From: Calditrichota bacterium
GTDB lineage: Bacteria; CLD3
DNA: 64,000 bases
Direction of reading: 5' to 3'
Assembly: GCA_008501735.1 (NCBI GenBank)
Contig: QQUF01000043.1
Coordinates: forward strand, 20,581-84,580
Positions 61,944 to 64,000 of the stretch are shown piece after piece (position 1 is the stretch's first letter; each line of letters begins with the position of its first letter). A program made the position numbers and the translations under genes. A model generated the notes under the pieces. That model was not told the DNA's origin. It saw only the letters and a program-made list of their open reading frames with translations, and did not search any database.

Positions 61944-64000
61944 ATGCTTAGACAATTACTGAAAATCTTTATTTTCTGTTTTGTATCGCAGAATTTGGCT
62001 TTTGCACAAAGTCCGAATTTTCAAACGATTTCTTTGGACGAAGGACTTTCGCAAAGTGGAGTTCGTTCGATTGCACAAGACAAAACAGGCTTTCTCTGGT
62101 TTGCAACTTCTGATGGTTTGAACAAGTACAACGGCTATGAAATTCAAGTTTTCAGAAATGAACAAAACAATCCTAAAAGCATTTCAAGCGACATAATTTC
62201 TTGTGTTTTTACTGACTCAAAAGGAAATTTGTGGATTGGAACTCGCGACAAAGGCTTGAATCTTTACGTAGCAAAAGACGAAAGTTTTAGGCATTTTCAA
62301 AAAGACCCCAAAAATCCAAAATCAATTATTAGCAATGAGATTAGTAGAATTTACGAAGATAGAAAAGGAAATCTTTGGATTGCAACTTTTGAAGGGTTAA
62401 GCAGATTTAACAGCGACACAAAAGAGTTTTATAATTTTGAAGTTCCTCACGGAAATTTGAATTACAAGCGTGTTTTTGACATTTACGAAGATTCTGAAAA
62501 CACACTTTGGGTAGCTGGTTTGTTTGGACTGTTTATTTTTGATAGAGAAGTTGATGCTTTAAGAAAGTTTGAAAGAGTTGAAAATGAAATCGATACTTTT
62601 TCAGGAGAAGAATTAGTTTTTTCAAAAATTTTTGAAGACTCTAATAAAAATTTATGGCTTGGAACTTTAGAGAATGGAATTGTCTTTTGGGATAAAAAAG
62701 CTGATACTTTTCGACATTTTAAACCCTTGAAAAAAGATAAAACTACAATTCCCGCTTACTCGGTTTGGGATTTTAATGAAGATTCAAAAGGCAATTTGTT
62801 AATCGGAACTTGGAAAACAGGTTTAGTAAAATTGAACTTAGATGATTTCGCTTTTGAAAATTTTAGAAAAAATGATTCCAACCCTCAAAGCCTTAGCGAC
62901 AATACAATCTTTTCAATTTTAATTGACCACTCAGAAACAATTTGGCTCGGAACAGGACTTGGCGGAGTTTGTAAAACTAATCCTTTTCAAAAGAAATTTA
63001 ATCACGTCAAAAATGAAATTGGAAATCCCAATTCACTTCGCAACAACATTATTTGGAATTTTGATGAAACTTTAGATGGGAAAATTTTAATCGGAACTCA
63101 AGGTGGTGGATTAAATGTTTTAGATAAAAAAACTAAAAAGATTTCCAATTTTCAGCACAATCCAAACGATTCAAAAAGTATTAGTGGAGATGTTGTAACA
63201 GCAATTTCTGTTGACGGTGAAGGTAAGATTTGGGTAGGAAATTCGATGAGAGGTTTGAATCTTTTAAATTGGGAGAAAGGAACTTTTGAGCATTTTTCAA
63301 GAATTGAAGGAAATGAAAATAGTCTAAGTAATAATTTCATCACAAACCTTTTGGCAGATGAAAATGGAATTTTGTGGATTGGAACTTCATTTGGAGGCTT
63401 GAATAAGTTTGATACGAAAACTAAAACTTTCAAACATTTTTCAAAAGCTGAAAATTCAATTCAGAGTAACAGAATTTCCACTTTAACAAATTCAAAAGAC
63501 GGAAATTATCTTTGGATTGGAACTCCTGTTGGACTTTACAAATTTGATAAAGAAACGGAAGAATTAGAACTTTATGAAAGCAAACCAAACGACACAAGTG
63601 GTTTGAGTAGTAATGAAATTATGTCTGTTTATGAAGAGAGTGAGAATTTAGTTTGGATTGGGACTTACAACGGTTTGGAAAAATTTGACACTAAAACTAA
63701 AACATTCAAACACTACACAACTCAAGATGGTTTGCCGAATAATTTAATTTATGCGATTTTGCCTGACGACAACGGAAATCTTTGGTTAAGCACAAACAAA
63801 GGTCTTTCAAAGTTCAGCCCAAAAGACGAAACATTTAGAAATTATGACGTTAGCGATGGACTTCAAAGCAATGAATTTAATGGGAATTCTGCTTTTAAAT
63901 CAAGTTCAGGAGAATTGTTTTTTGGCGGAGTAAATGGTTTTAACTTTTTTCACCCTGATAGTGTAAAAGACAATCCGAACATTCCAAAAATTTTGATTTC
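61944..64000 (+). CDS. Two-component-regulator propeller (Reg_prop) sensor, 3' part beyond the window
   Basis: 685 codons of an open frame from ATG 61944 to the right edge. The signal peptide is MLRQLLKIFIFCFVSQNLAFAQ. Then come about twelve Reg_prop repeats, each of the form D..G.LWIGT..GL..F (for example QDKTGFLWFATSDGLNKY, DSKGNLWIGTRDKGLNLY, DDNGNLWLSTNKGLSKF). This is the periplasmic two-blade propeller part of hybrid two-component systems or ligand-sensing GGDEF/kinase proteins. Its end, with NPNIPKILIS, is where a Y_Y_Y domain normally begins. The cytoplasmic output domain is not visible, so kinase versus other output cannot be called. No start alternative is as good. Confidence 0.9.
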   Translation, partial: MLRQLLKIFIFCFVSQNLAFAQSPNFQTISLDEGLSQSGVRSIAQDKTGFLWFATSDGLNKYNGYEIQVFRNEQNNPKSISSDIISCVFTDSKGNLWIGTRDKGLNLYVAKDESFRHFQKDPKNPKSIISNEISRIYEDRKGNLWIATFEGLSRFNSDTKEFYNFEVPHGNLNYKRVFDIYEDSENTLWVAGLFGLFIFDREVDALRKFERVENEIDTFSGEELVFSKIFEDSNKNLWLGTLENGIVFWDKKADTFRHFKPLKKDKTTIPAYSVWDFNEDSKGNLLIGTWKTGLVKLNLDDFAFENFRKNDSNPQSLSDNTIFSILIDHSETIWLGTGLGGVCKTNPFQKKFNHVKNEIGNPNSLRNNIIWNFDETLDGKILIGTQGGGLNVLDKKTKKISNFQHNPNDSKSISGDVVTAISVDGEGKIWVGNSMRGLNLLNWEKGTFEHFSRIEGNENSLSNNFITNLLADENGILWIGTSFGGLNKFDTKTKTFKHFSKAENSIQSNRISTLTNSKDGNYLWIGTPVGLYKFDKETEELELYESKPNDTSGLSSNEIMSVYEESENLVWIGTYNGLEKFDTKTKTFKHYTTQDGLPNNLIYAILPDDNGNLWLSTNKGLSKFSPKDETFRNYDVSDGLQSNEFNGNSAFKSSSGELFFGGVNGFNFFHPDSVKDNPNIPKILI

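Overview
The window is AT-rich (roughly one third G+C by eye) and looks like a chromosomal segment from the Bacteroidota/Chlorobiota side of the tree, most likely an Ignavibacteria- or Kapabacteria-like organism. The reasons are two secreted proteins ending in FlgD-like / type IX secretion sorting tails (the NFPNPFNP motif), an SBBP-repeat protein, a two-component-regulator propeller sensor, and promoter-like TAAATTTG boxes. This placement is inference; there is no rRNA gene in the window.

Layout. 1-4154 (minus strand): a cut-off serine hydrolase, an NmrA-like protein, an AraC-type regulator, and a TPR protein with a histidine-kinase phospho-acceptor helix pair but no ATPase domain. 4282-9197 (plus): a lone DppB-type permease, the ribosome GTPase EngB, an exported TPR protein and a DUF2779 nuclease. 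9201-13706: a decayed type I restriction-modification island with an HsdM tail, a frameshifted two-domain HsdS, an intact DUF559 nuclease gene, a broken AlbA_2/Schlafen-type protein and a 50-codon HsdR stump. Its parts are separated by palindromic and 77-bp tandem repeats. A tRNA-Arg(ACG) gene follows.

14077-29436: glutamate-type dehydrogenase, an ECF sigma factor with a toastrack-like exported protein, an orphan CoxS-type 2Fe-2S subunit, hemL-hemH, a PHP-domain membrane protein, a glycosyltransferase, an endonuclease/exonuclease/phosphatase protein, an XPB-associated (Helicase_C_3-like) protein without a helicase, and a 933-residue secreted protein. 29660-36735: a relic of a sorting tail, a Spy/CpxP-like lipoprotein, then a marR-adaptor-RND-TolC efflux operon with a candidate MarR operator. 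36849-46143: NmrA, GNAT, a second secreted protein, ychF, dus, an EamA transporter and nuoM-nuoN. 46361-61767: an SBBP-repeat protein, the tightly packed run mnmA-panB-rlpA-cyclase-lipA, a probable selenoprotein, a second PHP-type protein, prkA and a phosphohexomutase. The right edge cuts a propeller sensor.

Most notable observation: at 55298-55975 a DUF3179-like lipoprotein reading frame is interrupted by one TGA (55700-55702), exactly where the family has a conserved cysteine. The frame stays open and family-like for 90 more codons. A bacterial SECIS-like hairpin with a GU in its loop lies at the right distance downstream. This is best explained as selenocysteine, with a simple nonsense mutation as the alternative.
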